Assembly (NCBI GenBank): GCA_040221175.1
Contig: JAVJVK010000004.1
Location: 186,001-250,000, forward strand
Direction of reading: 5' to 3'
Source of the DNA: Phycisphaerales bacterium
GTDB taxonomy: Bacteria; Planctomycetota; Phycisphaerae; Phycisphaerales; UBA1924
Length of the DNA: 64,000 nt
Every line of letters begins with the position of its first letter. The first letter of the stretch is position 1. Below are positions 32,520 through 41,425 of this stretch, piece by piece. The notes below the pieces were generated by a model that saw only the letters and a list, made by a program, of their open reading frames with translations, searched no databases and was not told the DNA's origin. The translations under genes and the position numbers were made by a program.

Positions 32520-33494
32520 TCAGGCGGACTGATCTTCGTTCCCAGCTTCCTCGCGGCGAATCGTGGCCCTCGCCTCGATCGCACGGTGGATGGCTTCGGC
32601 CTGGGGCGCCGCGTCCCAGCAACTGGCCCGATCTTCCCGATCCACCACTTCTCGCAACGTAAGCACCGTTTGCGTCAGTGCCGACCAGAGCACCGCAAGG
32701 GCGACGAACACCCCCACCGTGCTGGGCAGCCAGACCAATCGGGGCGCGGGATCGAAGCCGGCGGTCGCGGCCGCCGTGGCGAGCCCCACCAGGAAGATCG
32801 CAGCAAGGGTGGCGATGCCCGCCGCGAACAGGCTCAGCCCCAACAGGGCCAGAGACAAGCCGGGCCGGGCAATGAGGTGCGCCGCCGCTCGCTGGATGGC
32901 GTCGGGGGCATCGGCGTCGTTCGTTGCGATGGCCGGAATGGCAAGGAGCAGCATCAACGTGGCGAGCACGACGGCCAGGAGACCAACCAGGACCACGAGC
33001 GCGCCAAGCGTGGCTCCGAACCCGCCGCCGATCCACCCCCCCAGGGTCGAGCCGAGCCATGCGCCGAGCATGGCGCCCAGCAGCGCCGCGACGTACGTCG
33101 ATACGCAAAGGCCGGCGCTGGCAAGCATCGTCGGCAGCGCGCCCCAGACCTCGGCCCGGGTGGGCCGGGCGGCGATGGTGCGAGCGGCAATCGTGCCGCA
33201 CACGCAGGCGACCAGCACGATCCAGAGCAACCGGACCCACGCCCAGACGACGGCGCCGACGCCGGCATCACCCAGCCAGGGCAGCAGGTCGGTCAGGCCA
33301 AGCGGCAGCGCCCACGAGACGGCCAACGCCGCCACCGCCGCCAGCGCGAGCGTGAGCGGGTGCAGGGCGAGTCCACCGGCACGACAGACGAACGCGGTCG
33401 ACTCGGCCAGTTCCGTCCAGGATCCCGGCTCGGCGATCGACCACGGATGGGCCGAGCGGTCGCTCTGGTCGAATTCGGGCGGTCTGGTCGGCAT
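32520..33494 (-). CDS. Multi-pass membrane protein, unknown
   Basis: A 324-residue protein with about six hydrophobic segments (for example LTLALAAVAALAVSWALPL, LLWIVLVACVCGTIAA, TLGALVVLVGLLAVVLATLMLLLA, LALLGLSLFAAGIATLAAIFLVG). A Gly-rich stretch (LLGAMLGAWLGSTLGGWIGG) lies in the middle. It resembles the broad YIP1/DUF-type planctomycete membrane proteins but I cannot assign a family. The ATG at 33492-33494 has GGGGAGA upstream. It is divergent from the gene at 33646, and the 151 bp between should hold both promoters. Confidence 0.65.
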   Translation of the reverse strand: MPTRPPEFDQSDRSAHPWSIAEPGSWTELAESTAFVCRAGGLALHPLTLALAAVAALAVSWALPLGLTDLLPWLGDAGVGAVVWAWVRLLWIVLVACVCGTIAARTIAARPTRAEVWGALPTMLASAGLCVSTYVAALLGAMLGAWLGSTLGGWIGGGFGATLGALVVLVGLLAVVLATLMLLLAIPAIATNDADAPDAIQRAAAHLIARPGLSLALLGLSLFAAGIATLAAIFLVGLATAAATAGFDPAPRLVWLPSTVGVFVALAVLWSALTQTVLTLREVVDREDRASCWDAAPQAEAIHRAIEARATIRREEAGNEDQSA

Positions 33495-33645
33495 CGTGGG
33501 TGGTCTCCCCCTTTTTCCGCTGGATGCTCCGATCCTTGGCCTCCAGAGGGTCGAAGTGGCCGACGGAGCGGCAACAATCAAACATCGGATCGGGTTCTCC
33601 CCTCTCGCCGTTCGTCTGGCGAGGGCCGAGCCCGCCGGAGTACGC

Positions 33646-34497
33646 ATGGTCGACGCAACGATTCGCTGGACTCTTTACATCGTCTCGTTGGTCGTCGTCG
33701 GGCCCGTTGCGGGCATGCTGATGCGGCTGACCAACGCGCCCGATGGCTCGGCCGGAACGCCCTTGGCGTCCTCCAGCCCGGTCGTCGGCGCCGTCTGCCT
33801 GATCCTCGGCGCGGTCCTGGCGGCTGCCATCGGCGGCTTTGCCGCGTGGCGCTGCGGGCTTCGGCCCGGGCTGACCTGCGCGGGCATCGTGGTGGCGTGG
33901 ATGGCCGGAATGTCGGCGAGCACCCAGTCTGCCATTTCCGCCTTCGGCGAGGGCCCCTGGGGCCTGCTCGTCGTCGAGGGCGTGGTGGTGGCCGCGTGCC
34001 TGGTGGGCATCGGCGTGGTCATCACGCTGGCGGCCCAGCGGCACGTGCCGGTTCCGGGCGAGCACATCACGGCCCAGTCCGCCGAAGCGATGGAAGCCGA
34101 GAAGACGCTGACGTTCTCTGGCCGCTCGGCGGGCGCGATGGCCATCGCCGCGGCCGGCGGCGCGGCGGCCGCATGGTTCCTGGCGGTAACCGACCTCAAG
34201 GGGCAGGTCATCGCCGCCGCGGCCCTGGCCGCCATCGTCATCGCCGTGCTCGCCAAGCTCGTGGACCTGAAGACCCCCGCGGTGGGCGCCATCGGCGCGG
34301 CGGCCCTGCTGGCCGTCGTGGCGCCCGCCTACGCCTACGCCACCGTCGCCGCCGACACCGCCCTGGCGGCCGCCTACGCCCAGGCCCTGCCGGGCATCGT
34401 CCGCATCACGCCCCTCGATTGGGCCGCGGGCGCCCTGCTCGGCACGCCGCTGGGCCTGGCCTGGGCCGCGTCCATCGTCAAGCGAGCCGAGCACTGA
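33646..34497 (+). CDS. Small-residue-rich membrane protein, unknown
   Basis: A 283-residue protein with roughly seven hydrophobic segments made mostly of Ala, Gly and Val (YIVSLVVVGPVAGMLM, VVGAVCLILGAVLAAAIGG, LLVVEGVVVAACLVGIGVVI, AIAAAGGAAAAWFLAV and so on). A soluble stretch near 140-160 (EHITAQSAEAMEAEKTLTF) separates two halves. No functional motif seen. It precedes folE2 by 75 bp and could be cotranscribed with it. ATG chosen at 33646 as the first one giving a membrane start. Confidence 0.6.
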   Translation: MVDATIRWTLYIVSLVVVGPVAGMLMRLTNAPDGSAGTPLASSSPVVGAVCLILGAVLAAAIGGFAAWRCGLRPGLTCAGIVVAWMAGMSASTQSAISAFGEGPWGLLVVEGVVVAACLVGIGVVITLAAQRHVPVPGEHITAQSAEAMEAEKTLTFSGRSAGAMAIAAAGGAAAAWFLAVTDLKGQVIAAAALAAIVIAVLAKLVDLKTPAVGAIGAAALLAVVAPAYAYATVAADTALAAAYAQALPGIVRITPLDWAAGALLGTPLGLAWAASIVKRAEH

Positions 34498-34572
34498 TCG
34501 TCTACGGAGGGCCGGGTCCTGCCGGCCCATTTGCAAGGCATATTCGTGTGCCGTGAGAGGTTGATATTGAGC

Positions 34573-35373
34573 ATGACCCAGAAGCCCGCCGACGCCGCCA
34601 TGCCCGACATGCAGTCGAGCGCCGACCCGCGTGAGATCGCCATCGACCGCGTGGGCGTCCGCGAGGTCGTGTATCCCATCCGCCTGCGCACGCGGGCGGG
34701 CGGCGAGCAGGGCTCGATCGCCAACATCTCCATGTACGTGGCCCTGCCCCACACCCAGAAGGGCACGCACATGAGCCGCTTCATCGAGGTGCTCGAGGCC
34801 CACGCCTGCGAGCCCATCACGCCCGAAGAGTTCCCCGGCATCGCGCGAGCGATTCGCGACCGCCTGAACGCCAAGGAGGCCCACATCGAGGCCGGCTTCG
34901 TCTACTTCGTCAAGAAGAAGGCGCCCGTCACCGGCATCGAGAGCCTGATGGACTACAAGGTGACGTTCGCCTGCACCGCCAACGGCGACGACGACTTCGT
35001 CATGACCGTCGCCGCGCCCGCGACGAGCCTCTGCCCGTGCAGCAAGGAGATTTCCGAGTACGGCGCCCACAACCAGCGCTGCGAGATCACCGCCAGTGTC
35101 CGGTTTACGGGCGAGATGTGGATCGAGGACCTCGTCGAGATCTGCGAGGGTGCGAGTTCATTGGAGGTCTTCGCCCTGCTCAAGCGGCCCGACGAGAAGT
35201 ACGTGACCGAGCACGCCTACGACAATCCCAAGTTCGTCGAGGACATCATCCGCGACCTGGCCATCGCGCTGGACAAGGACGACCGCGTGCGCTGGTACGC
35301 CATCAGCAGCGAGAACTTCGAGAGCATCCACAGCCACAACGCGTATGCGGAGCTGGAGCGCGACAAGCGCTGA
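34573..35373 (+). CDS. folE2: GTP cyclohydrolase FolE2
   Basis: A 266-residue type IB GTP cyclohydrolase that makes dihydroneopterin triphosphate for folate (and possibly queuosine-type) synthesis. The conserved GVREVVYPI, the PHTQKGTHMSRF motif and SLCPCSKEISEYGAHNQR with the metal-binding Cys are diagnostic. FolE2 accepts metals other than zinc and in many bacteria replaces zinc-dependent FolE under zinc limitation. No FolE is visible here to compare. The ATG at 34573 was preferred over upstream in-frame codons because family alignment begins soon after. It is convergent with the small lipoprotein gene. Confidence 0.93.
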   Translation: MTQKPADAAMPDMQSSADPREIAIDRVGVREVVYPIRLRTRAGGEQGSIANISMYVALPHTQKGTHMSRFIEVLEAHACEPITPEEFPGIARAIRDRLNAKEAHIEAGFVYFVKKKAPVTGIESLMDYKVTFACTANGDDDFVMTVAAPATSLCPCSKEISEYGAHNQRCEITASVRFTGEMWIEDLVEICEGASSLEVFALLKRPDEKYVTEHAYDNPKFVEDIIRDLAIALDKDDRVRWYAISSENFESIHSHNAYAELERDKR

Positions 35374-35454
35374 GATACTCTCGGATTCGAAGAACTTCCT
35401 TTCCCTGCTCAACTCGACCGAGTTAGACGTCTCGCTCAATAATGCGTCACATTG

Positions 35455-35838
35455 TTAGCGGCGCTGTGGATTGCTATCGAACTTGGACGCTTTGATCGAA
35501 GCGCGGTAGTGCTCGAATTCGCGATCGTTCATGAGATCGACGAATTCGACAACGCCATAACGATCGGTGTGCACGACAACCCTCGGTTCCAGATACACCA
35601 GCATGAACCCGTCCGTCCGCCACGGAGGCATCTGCTCACCCGGTCGTCGAGATCGCGCAATGTCGCCTGACTGCTCGAGCAACTGGTCAGGCGGCCCGAA
35701 GCTGCGGAACAACTCTGAGAGCGGGGCGCCCTCCAGATTCTTTACGGTGCGAATCGGCCATGCTCCGCTTCGGCTCGTGCATCCCAGAAGCCCTTCAAGA
35801 AGCACAAGCCACGGAAGCATCAGGACGAATCTGCGCAT
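35455..35838 (-). CDS. Small lipoprotein
   Basis: A 127-residue predicted lipoprotein: MRRFVLMLPWLVLLEGLLGC has a lipobox LLGC, so lipid attachment at Cys20 is expected. The segment LEGAPLSELFRSFGPPDQLL resembles the SmpA/BamE-type pattern found in small outer-membrane lipoproteins, but the match is short. The C-terminal part (FMLVYLEPRVVVHTDRYGVVEFVDLMND) is beta-like. The gene follows the ribosomal superoperon terminator, so it has its own expression. Base composition is less GC-biased than in its neighbours. Confidence 0.65.
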   Translation of the reverse strand: MRRFVLMLPWLVLLEGLLGCTSRSGAWPIRTVKNLEGAPLSELFRSFGPPDQLLEQSGDIARSRRPGEQMPPWRTDGFMLVYLEPRVVVHTDRYGVVEFVDLMNDREFEHYRASIKASKFDSNPQRR

Positions 35839-35880
35839 CGCCCAAAGACTATGCGTTGACAGGATGTCTCGAGCTACCAA

Positions 35881-35906
35881 CAAAAACCCACGTCTCACGA
35901 CGTGGG
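35881..35906 (-). terminator. Terminator of the ribosomal superoperon
   Basis: CCCACGTC (35887-35894), loop TCAC, GACGTGGG (35899-35906): a perfect 8-bp stem. On the minus strand it is followed by TTTTTGTTGG. It lies about 30 bp after the rplQ stop. Confidence 0.85.
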
Positions 35907-35936
35907 CTCGTCTTCGTCCAGCGAAACTGACTTCTC

Positions 35937-36641
35937 TTAGGACTCCGAAGACTCGCCCGACTCTTCCGCCTTGGCCTCGGGCTCGGCCGTCGCCGTCGCG
36001 GCTTCGGCCTTCTTCTCGCCGGCCTTCTCGCCGCCACGGTCCTTGCGAAGCTTCGCGTTGTACGCGCTGCGCTTGTCGGCCTGGCGGCGGCGGCGGCTGG
36101 GGTTGCCGCCGATCTCCGGGCCCTCCTCGGCGCCGACGAACTGGATCACGCACATCTCGGTGGCGTCGCCCAGCCGGTGGTAGCCGATGCGGACGATGCG
36201 GGTGTAGCCGCCCTGGCGGTCCTCGAAGCGCGGGGCGACGTTCTCGAAGATGTGCCGAACGAGCCTGGGGGCCTTGCGCAGCTCGCCGTAGCGGTTGCGC
36301 TCGACCTGGTCGCCGCTTGGGATATCGAAGAACTTCTCGGTGCGCTCGCGCTGGTCGGCGATGCGCTGCCTGAAGGCCTCGTCGGCGCCCTTGGGCACGT
36401 ACATCCAGTCGAAGGCCTTGCGGTCTCGCCCGAGCATGGCGATGACCTGCCGGCGGCTGTGCAGGTCGCCCTTCTTGGCCTTGGTGATGATCTTCTCGAC
36501 CAGCGGCTGGAGGGCCTTGGCCTTGGGCACGCTCGTGACGATCTGGCCGTGCTCGAAGAGGGAGGCGGCCATGTTGCGCAGCATCGCCTCGCGGTGCGAG
36601 CGGGTGCGGCCGAGCTTGAAGCCTGCTTTGCGGTGACGCAT
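35937..36641 (-). CDS. rplQ: Ribosomal protein bL17, enlarged
   Basis: A 234-residue large-subunit protein, almost twice the usual 117-130. The ordinary start (MRHRKAGFKLGRTRSHREAMLRN...) and the ordinary end (RFEDRQGGYTRIVRIGYHRLGD) are intact. Between them, residues about 75-125 are an extra charged helical insertion (PKGADEAFRQRIADQRERTE). A tail of about 65 residues follows, basic first (NPSRRRRQADKRSAYNAKLRK) then Glu/Ala-rich. It is the last gene of the superoperon, 207 bp after rpoA, and precedes a strong terminator. Confidence 0.95.
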   Translation of the reverse strand: MRHRKAGFKLGRTRSHREAMLRNMAASLFEHGQIVTSVPKAKALQPLVEKIITKAKKGDLHSRRQVIAMLGRDRKAFDWMYVPKGADEAFRQRIADQRERTEKFFDIPSGDQVERNRYGELRKAPRLVRHIFENVAPRFEDRQGGYTRIVRIGYHRLGDATEMCVIQFVGAEEGPEIGGNPSRRRRQADKRSAYNAKLRKDRGGEKAGEKKAEAATATAEPEAKAEESGESSES

Positions 36642-36848
36642 GACGGGAGTCCTTCAAAGAGCCGCAAGGGGCTCGAGAGCCAATTGGCCCGCCGGGGGCG
36701 ATCTCCGCCGCCGGCCGGGTCGAGATTCTAGGCCGCCTGTCTGCCAGCAAACAGCCCGGTGGAGCCGCGATAACGCGGCCAGAGAGCCCGGAAACGCCGG
36801 ATCCGAGAGAGCGAGTGTGCGGCCGGAGGCCGCTACGGAGCGCTCGAA

Positions 36849-37859
36849 TTAGAGCTGCACCACCTCGGGCGCGTAGCCCTCGGGCAGGTCCATGCCCAGC
36901 TCCAGGCCCATCTCGGACAGCTTCTTCTTGACCTCACGCAGGCTCGTGCGGCCGAAGCTGCGGAGCTTGAGCAGCTCGCTCTCGGTCTGCATGATGACCT
37001 GGCCGACGGTGTAGAGCTTGGCGCTCTCCAGGCAGTTGCTGGCCCGGACGGAGAGCTCCAACTCGCTGATGGGCAGGTTGAGCTTGCGGATGAGCCCCTC
37101 GTCGACGCCGGCGGCCGCGGCGGCCTCCTCGCTGACGCGCTCCTGGCCCAGCTCGAAGTACTGGACGAAGGGGTTCAGGTGCTTGCGGAGGATCTTGCCG
37201 GCCTCGACCAGCGACATCTCGGGCGTGATCGTGCCGTCGGTCCAGATGTCCATCGACAGCTTGTCGTAGTTGGTGCGCTGGCCCACGCGGGTGTCCTCGA
37301 CGTGGTAGCGCACGCGGTGCACGGGGCTGAAGATCGAGTCGACGGCGATCAGGCCGATGTCCTGCTCGTCGCGGCGGCTCAGGTGCTCGGCGGCGGGAAC
37401 GTAGCCGCGGCCCTTGGCCACGTGCAGCTCCATCTCGAAGTCGACCTCGCTGGTGAGCGTGCAGAGCACCAGGTCCTTGTTGACGATGGTGACGTTGGTG
37501 TCGGCCTCGATCAGGTCGGCGGTGACCTCGCCGGGGCCCTGGGCGGCCAGGTGCATGACGCGGGGCTCGTCGCCCTCGAGCTTCAGGACGAGATTCTTGA
37601 TGTTCAGCACGATGTCGGTGACATCCTCGAGCACGCCGGGCAGCGTCTCGAACTCGTGGCTGGCGCCCTTGATCTTGACGGCCGTGACGGCGGCGCCCTC
37701 GATCGAGCTGAGCAGGATGCGCCGCAGGCTGTTGCCGATGGTCGTGCCGAAGCCGCGCTCGAAGGGCTCGACGGTGAAGCGACCAAAGGTCGTGTTGTTG
37801 AACTTGGGATCGGACACCACATGGGTGGGCAATTCGAGACCACGCCAGCGAACACGCAT
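36849..37859 (-). CDS. rpoA: RNA polymerase alpha subunit
   Basis: A 336-residue alpha subunit. The N-terminal assembly domain shows FTVEPFERGFGTTIGNSLRR and ILLSSIEGAAVTAVKI. The C-terminal domain ends LRSFGRTSLREVKKKLSEMG, the UP-element and activator-binding helix-hairpin-helix. The ATG at 37857-37859 gives MRVRWRGLELP and has AGAGG about 7 nt upstream; an ATG two codons earlier is too close to that site. It follows rpsK with a 192-bp gap where rpsD normally sits. Confidence 0.97.
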   Translation of the reverse strand: MRVRWRGLELPTHVVSDPKFNNTTFGRFTVEPFERGFGTTIGNSLRRILLSSIEGAAVTAVKIKGASHEFETLPGVLEDVTDIVLNIKNLVLKLEGDEPRVMHLAAQGPGEVTADLIEADTNVTIVNKDLVLCTLTSEVDFEMELHVAKGRGYVPAAEHLSRRDEQDIGLIAVDSIFSPVHRVRYHVEDTRVGQRTNYDKLSMDIWTDGTITPEMSLVEAGKILRKHLNPFVQYFELGQERVSEEAAAAAGVDEGLIRKLNLPISELELSVRASNCLESAKLYTVGQVIMQTESELLKLRSFGRTSLREVKKKLSEMGLELGMDLPEGYAPEVVQL

Positions 37860-38051
37860 GGGCATACCTCTTTCTGCTCGAGCGAGCACGGGTCGGTGGT
37901 TGGCGGATCAGGCCTGCGCCCAGCGGCTCTCGGATCCGCCCGCCGCCACCGACCCGGGTGGCGGGCGTTCCTGCTGTCCGCGGACGCTTCGTTTCAGACA
38001 AGCCGGTCCGGGGCTTTCGGGCCACGGGCCGGGACGTTCAAATGGATCGAA

Positions 38052-38429
38052 TCAGACGCGGCGCTTCTTCGGCGGGCGGCAGCCGTTGTGGGGCACCGGG
38101 GTGTGGTCCTCGATGGCCGTCACGCGGATGCCGGTGGAGACCACGCCGTTGACGGCGGCCTCGCGGCCACCGCCGGTGCCGCGGATGCGGACTTCGGCCT
38201 CGCTCATGCCCATCTTGCGGACCTTCTGGCCCACGCTCTCGCCCGCGCGGGTGGCGGCGAAGGGCGTGGCCTTGCGGGCGCCCTTGAAGCCGATGGTTCC
38301 GGCCGAATCCCAGGCGAGCGTCTCGCCGTTGGTATCGGTGATGGTGATCATCGTGTTGTTGCTGGTTGCCTTGACGTGGATGATGCCACGGACGACGTTC
38401 TTGCGGACCTTCTTGGTCTTCTTGGCCAT
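38052..38429 (-). CDS. rpsK: Ribosomal protein uS11
   Basis: A 125-residue small-subunit protein of the platform. The signatures NNTMITITDTNGETLAW and the ending IEDHTPVPHNGCRPPKKRRV are typical. The length is normal. It lies 85 bp after rpsM. rpsD, normally next, is absent at this locus. Confidence 0.97.
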   Translation of the reverse strand: MAKKTKKVRKNVVRGIIHVKATSNNTMITITDTNGETLAWDSAGTIGFKGARKATPFAATRAGESVGQKVRKMGMSEAEVRIRGTGGGREAAVNGVVSTGIRVTAIEDHTPVPHNGCRPPKKRRV

Positions 38430-38514
38430 ATGCGATTCGCTCCAATCGCTTCCACTTTGGGTTCCCGGCTAGCCGGGCTGGAAGCTGGCGATGAGTGTGA
38501 TGCCCGACAGGGCC

Positions 38515-38892
38515 TTAGCCCTTGACGCCCTTCTTGCCGGCCACGGTCTTCTTGCGGCCCTTGCGGGTGCGGGCGTTGCAGCGGGTGCGCTGGCCGTGCA
38601 CGGGCAGGCCCCGGCGGTGACGCTCGCCGCGATAGGCGCGGGTGTCCTTGAGCCGCTGGATGTTCTGGCCCACCTGGCGGCGCAGGGCGCCCTCGACCAG
38701 GTAGTTGTTGTCGATGATCGCACCGATCTGGGCGACTTCCTGCTCGGTCAGGTCGTTCGCGCGGCGGTTGGGGTCGATCTGCGCCTCGGTCAGGATGTCC
38801 GCTGCGTACTTCGGCCCGATGCCATGCACGTACTGCAGGGCGTAGTAGATCTTCTTGCGGTCTGGGATGTCAATACCTGCGATACGCGGCAC
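38515..38892 (-). CDS. rpsM: Ribosomal protein uS13
   Basis: A 125-residue small-subunit head protein that contacts the large subunit. It starts at GTG (38890-38892), giving [13 protein letters not shown], with AGGGAG about 7 nt upstream. The helix-two-turn-helix [18 protein letters not shown] and the basic tail [19 protein letters not shown] are typical. It lies 38 bp downstream of rpmJ. Confidence 0.96.
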   Translation of the reverse strand: MPRIAGIDIPDRKKIYYALQYVHGIGPKYAADILTEAQIDPNRRANDLTEQEVAQIGAIIDNNYLVEGALRRQVGQNIQRLKDTRAYRGERHRRGLPVHGQRTRCNARTRKGRKKTVAGKKGVKG

Positions 38893-38930
38893 GCGTGCAC
38901 TCCCTGGCCCCGGGCCAGTTCAGAGGTTTC

Positions 38931-39047
38931 TCAGCCCTGGCGCTGCTTGAAGCGGGGGTTCTTCTTGTTGATGATGTAGACCCGGCCGCGACGGCGCACG
39001 ATCTGGCAGTCCTTCGACCGCCGCTTGACACTTGCTTTCACCTTCAT
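38931..39047 (-). CDS. rpmJ: Ribosomal protein bL36, zinc-free form
   Basis: A 38-residue protein, too short for most ORF calls: [20 protein letters not shown], then [18 protein letters not shown]. The canonical zinc ligands Cys11, Cys14, Cys27 and His33 are here Ser, Cys, Asn and Phe, so only Cys14 survives and the protein should not bind zinc. GAGGTG precedes the ATG. It sits between map and rpsM; infA, its usual partner, is missing. Confidence 0.95.
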   Translation of the reverse strand: MKVKASVKRRSKDCQIVRRRGRVYIINKKNPRFKQRQG

Positions 39048-39164
39048 CGGGCACCTCGCACTGACAATGGCCTACCGACAGGGCAGACAACGATACCATC
39101 ACGCACCCAGGCACGGCCCGGTGCGAAGAGGATTGTACCCGGCTGCCCCGCTGGAGTCATCAAT

Positions 39165-39932
39165 TCAGGCCCCGCCGAGCACACGGATTCCGTCGTTTTC
39201 GACGGCAATCATGGCTTCCCTTGCGGCCGAGGGGGCGCCGTCGGCCGTCCGGATAGCCCAACCATCCTCCGAATCGATGGTATTCCCGTCGCCCGTGGTG
39301 ACCGCCGGCTCCAGCGTGAAAACCATGCCCGGGCGAAGAACCACCGGCGGGTCCCCGGGCTCGGGCACCAGGGGTAGGACGGGAAGTTCGTGGGGGGCGA
39401 AGCCGATGCCGTGGCCGGCCAAGCCGCAGACCAGCCGAACGCCGTTGGTCCTGGCGGACTCAGCCATCGCCCGAGTGACCTCCGTCCACGCTGCGCCGGG
39501 CCGAATTTCAGCCAAGCCAACATCCCATACCGCGTCGAGGGCGTCGAGCAGCGGATGCCCCCCACCGCCGACGACGATCGTCTCGGCAACGTCGGCGTGC
39601 CAGCCGTCCAGGGACAGCATGAGGTCGATGGTGACGACCTGGCCCCGACGAAGCGGCTCATTGTCCGGGCGGCCGTGGGTAACCACGTCGTCGACACTTA
39701 TCGAGCAGGCGAAGCCGAACCCGTCGATGTCCGCCATTGCCGACTTCGCACCCGCGGCGTCGATTCGTTCCAGGCACAGGGCCTCGAGTTCGAGCGCGTA
39801 CACGCCGGATCGAGCTCGTGAGATCAAGTCGTCGAGCACGCCTCGCGCACGAAACGCCGCGCCCGAGAGCGCGGCGAAATCAGATTGCGTGTACAGCTGT
39901 GGTCCCCGGAGCCTGGAACCTGTCCTGATCAC
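39165..39932 (-). CDS. map: Type I methionine aminopeptidase
   Basis: A 255-residue enzyme that removes the initiator Met from nascent proteins. The five metal ligands are visible: Asp103, Asp114 (TIDLMLSLDGWHADVAET), His174 (GHGIGFAPHELP), Glu208 (FTLEPAV) and Glu245 (MIAVENDG); His86 is in the substrate pocket (VVTHGRPDN). The start is GTG and overlaps the secY stop (GTGA), so it is coupled to secY. adk, which often lies between them, is absent. Sequence outside the pocket is rather divergent from the usual enzyme. Confidence 0.93.
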   Translation of the reverse strand: MIRTGSRLRGPQLYTQSDFAALSGAAFRARGVLDDLISRARSGVYALELEALCLERIDAAGAKSAMADIDGFGFACSISVDDVVTHGRPDNEPLRRGQVVTIDLMLSLDGWHADVAETIVVGGGGHPLLDALDAVWDVGLAEIRPGAAWTEVTRAMAESARTNGVRLVCGLAGHGIGFAPHELPVLPLVPEPGDPPVVLRPGMVFTLEPAVTTGDGNTIDSEDGWAIRTADGAPSAAREAMIAVENDGIRVLGGA

Positions 39933-41335
39933 CTCGGCCCGCGGAGCTTGGGCCCCTTGCCGGTGCCGTCCTGGCCGCCGAGGAAGCCTGCGTAGTTCCG
40001 CATGAGCAGATTGGCCTCGATTCGCTGGACGAAGTCGAGGATTACCGCAACCACGATGAGCAGGCCCGTGCCGCCAAGGAACTGGGTGACGTGGAAAGGC
40101 ACGCCCATGGCAACGCTCACCAGCATCGGCAGCACCGCGATGACCGCCAGGAACGCGCCGCCGACGTATGTCAGCCGCTCCATGACTGCCTCGAGATACT
40201 CGGCCGTTCGCGGACCGGGACGCAGGCCCGGGATGAATGAGCCGTGATCGCGCATCTGCTTGCTGATCTCTTCAGGGTTGAACTGGATGGTGATCCAGAA
40301 GTAGCTGAAGAAGTACACCATGATGACGTGCAGCATGATGTAGGGGAACTGGCCGTAGTTGAGCGCATCGCCGAACCAGTTCGATAGCGTGAACAGGATG
40401 CCGCCGCTCTGCTGGGTGGCCTCCGAGATGCCGCTGAAGATGACCGATGGGAAGATCATCAGCGAGCTGGCAAAGATGATGGGCATCACGCCGCCGTGGT
40501 TCACGCGCAGGGGCAGGTAGCTGCGCTGACCGCCGTAGGTGCGGCGGCCGCGGGTGTGCTTGGCCTGCTGGATGGGGATGCGACGCTGGGCGACGGTCAT
40601 GAGCACCGAGCCGGCGACGACGCCCACGAAGCCGCCGACCAGCAGGATGATGCCGATCCAGTTCAGGCCATCGGGGGCTTGCGGGTCGAAGTTGCTGTAC
40701 ACCCAGCCCACGGCCATGGGCATGCCGGCCAGGATGCTGGCCATGATGATCATGCTCATGCCGTTGCCGATACCGTGGCGGTCGATCTGCTCGCCCAGCC
40801 ACATGAGGAACACCGTGCCGGCGGTAAGGACCGAGACGCCCATGACCCACCACAGCGGGCTCTGGCGCCACTGGCCGTAGACGATCATCTCGCCGCCCGG
40901 GCCGGCCTGCTGGCTGATGTAGTAGAGCCAACCGATGGCCTGCACGATGCACAGGCCGACGGTCGCGTAGCGCGTCCACTCCTGGATCTTCTGCTGGCCG
41001 GTCGGGCCCTCTTCCTTGAGCGCCTTCAGGCTTGGCAGCACCGAGCCGAGGAGCTGGAAGATGATGGCCGCGGAGATGTAGGGCATGATGCCCAGCCCGA
41101 AGATGGTCGACTGTGAAAGCGACCCGCCACTGAACACCGACATGAAGCTCATGGCGCGGCCGAGGGCCCCGCCGGCCTCCTGCTGGAGCTCGGCCGACAG
41201 CGAGAGTGCTTCCTGGTTGACGCCCGGCAGGGGGATCCACATGCCGATTCGATAGACCGCCAGCATGCCCAGGGTGAAGAGCACCTTGGTGCGCAGCTCG
41301 GCGATGCGGAACACGTTGAGCAGGGCCTGGATCAT
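39929..41335 (-). CDS. secY: Protein translocase SecY
   Basis: A 468-residue ten-helix channel of the Sec translocon. The start (LLNVFRIAELRTKVLFTLGML, with PLPGVNQEAL), the plug region, GERITEFGN-equivalent WLGEQIDRHGIGNGMSMIIM, and the cytosolic loop QRRIPIQQAKHTRGRR are diagnostic. The final loop and tail (YAGFLGGQDGTGKGPKLRGPR) are normal. The gene lies 90 bp after rplO, with no rpmD or adk near. Confidence 0.97.
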   Translation of the reverse strand: MIQALLNVFRIAELRTKVLFTLGMLAVYRIGMWIPLPGVNQEALSLSAELQQEAGGALGRAMSFMSVFSGGSLSQSTIFGLGIMPYISAAIIFQLLGSVLPSLKALKEEGPTGQQKIQEWTRYATVGLCIVQAIGWLYYISQQAGPGGEMIVYGQWRQSPLWWVMGVSVLTAGTVFLMWLGEQIDRHGIGNGMSMIIMASILAGMPMAVGWVYSNFDPQAPDGLNWIGIILLVGGFVGVVAGSVLMTVAQRRIPIQQAKHTRGRRTYGGQRSYLPLRVNHGGVMPIIFASSLMIFPSVIFSGISEATQQSGGILFTLSNWFGDALNYGQFPYIMLHVIMVYFFSYFWITIQFNPEEISKQMRDHGSFIPGLRPGPRTAEYLEAVMERLTYVGGAFLAVIAVLPMLVSVAMGVPFHVTQFLGGTGLLIVVAVILDFVQRIEANLLMRNYAGFLGGQDGTGKGPKLRGPR

Positions 41336-41425
41336 CGATCCTCCGCCGGCTCTGGCGCCGGCACTCGGCGGCCGGCCCCATCCGAAGCCAGCCGCGCGGC
41401 CGGCCAGAGGGGTCGGCCCGAGGCG

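Noticed and set aside
33268-35070. 600-codon minus-strand open frame
   Set aside because: Antisense to the membrane protein at 33646 and folE2, both of which have real protein features.
35455-36750. Long minus-strand frame through rplQ ending in the lipoprotein
   Set aside because: Its first 300 codons are an out-of-frame shadow of rplQ. Only the last 128 codons, after the terminator at 35881-35906, form a believable gene with a lipobox.
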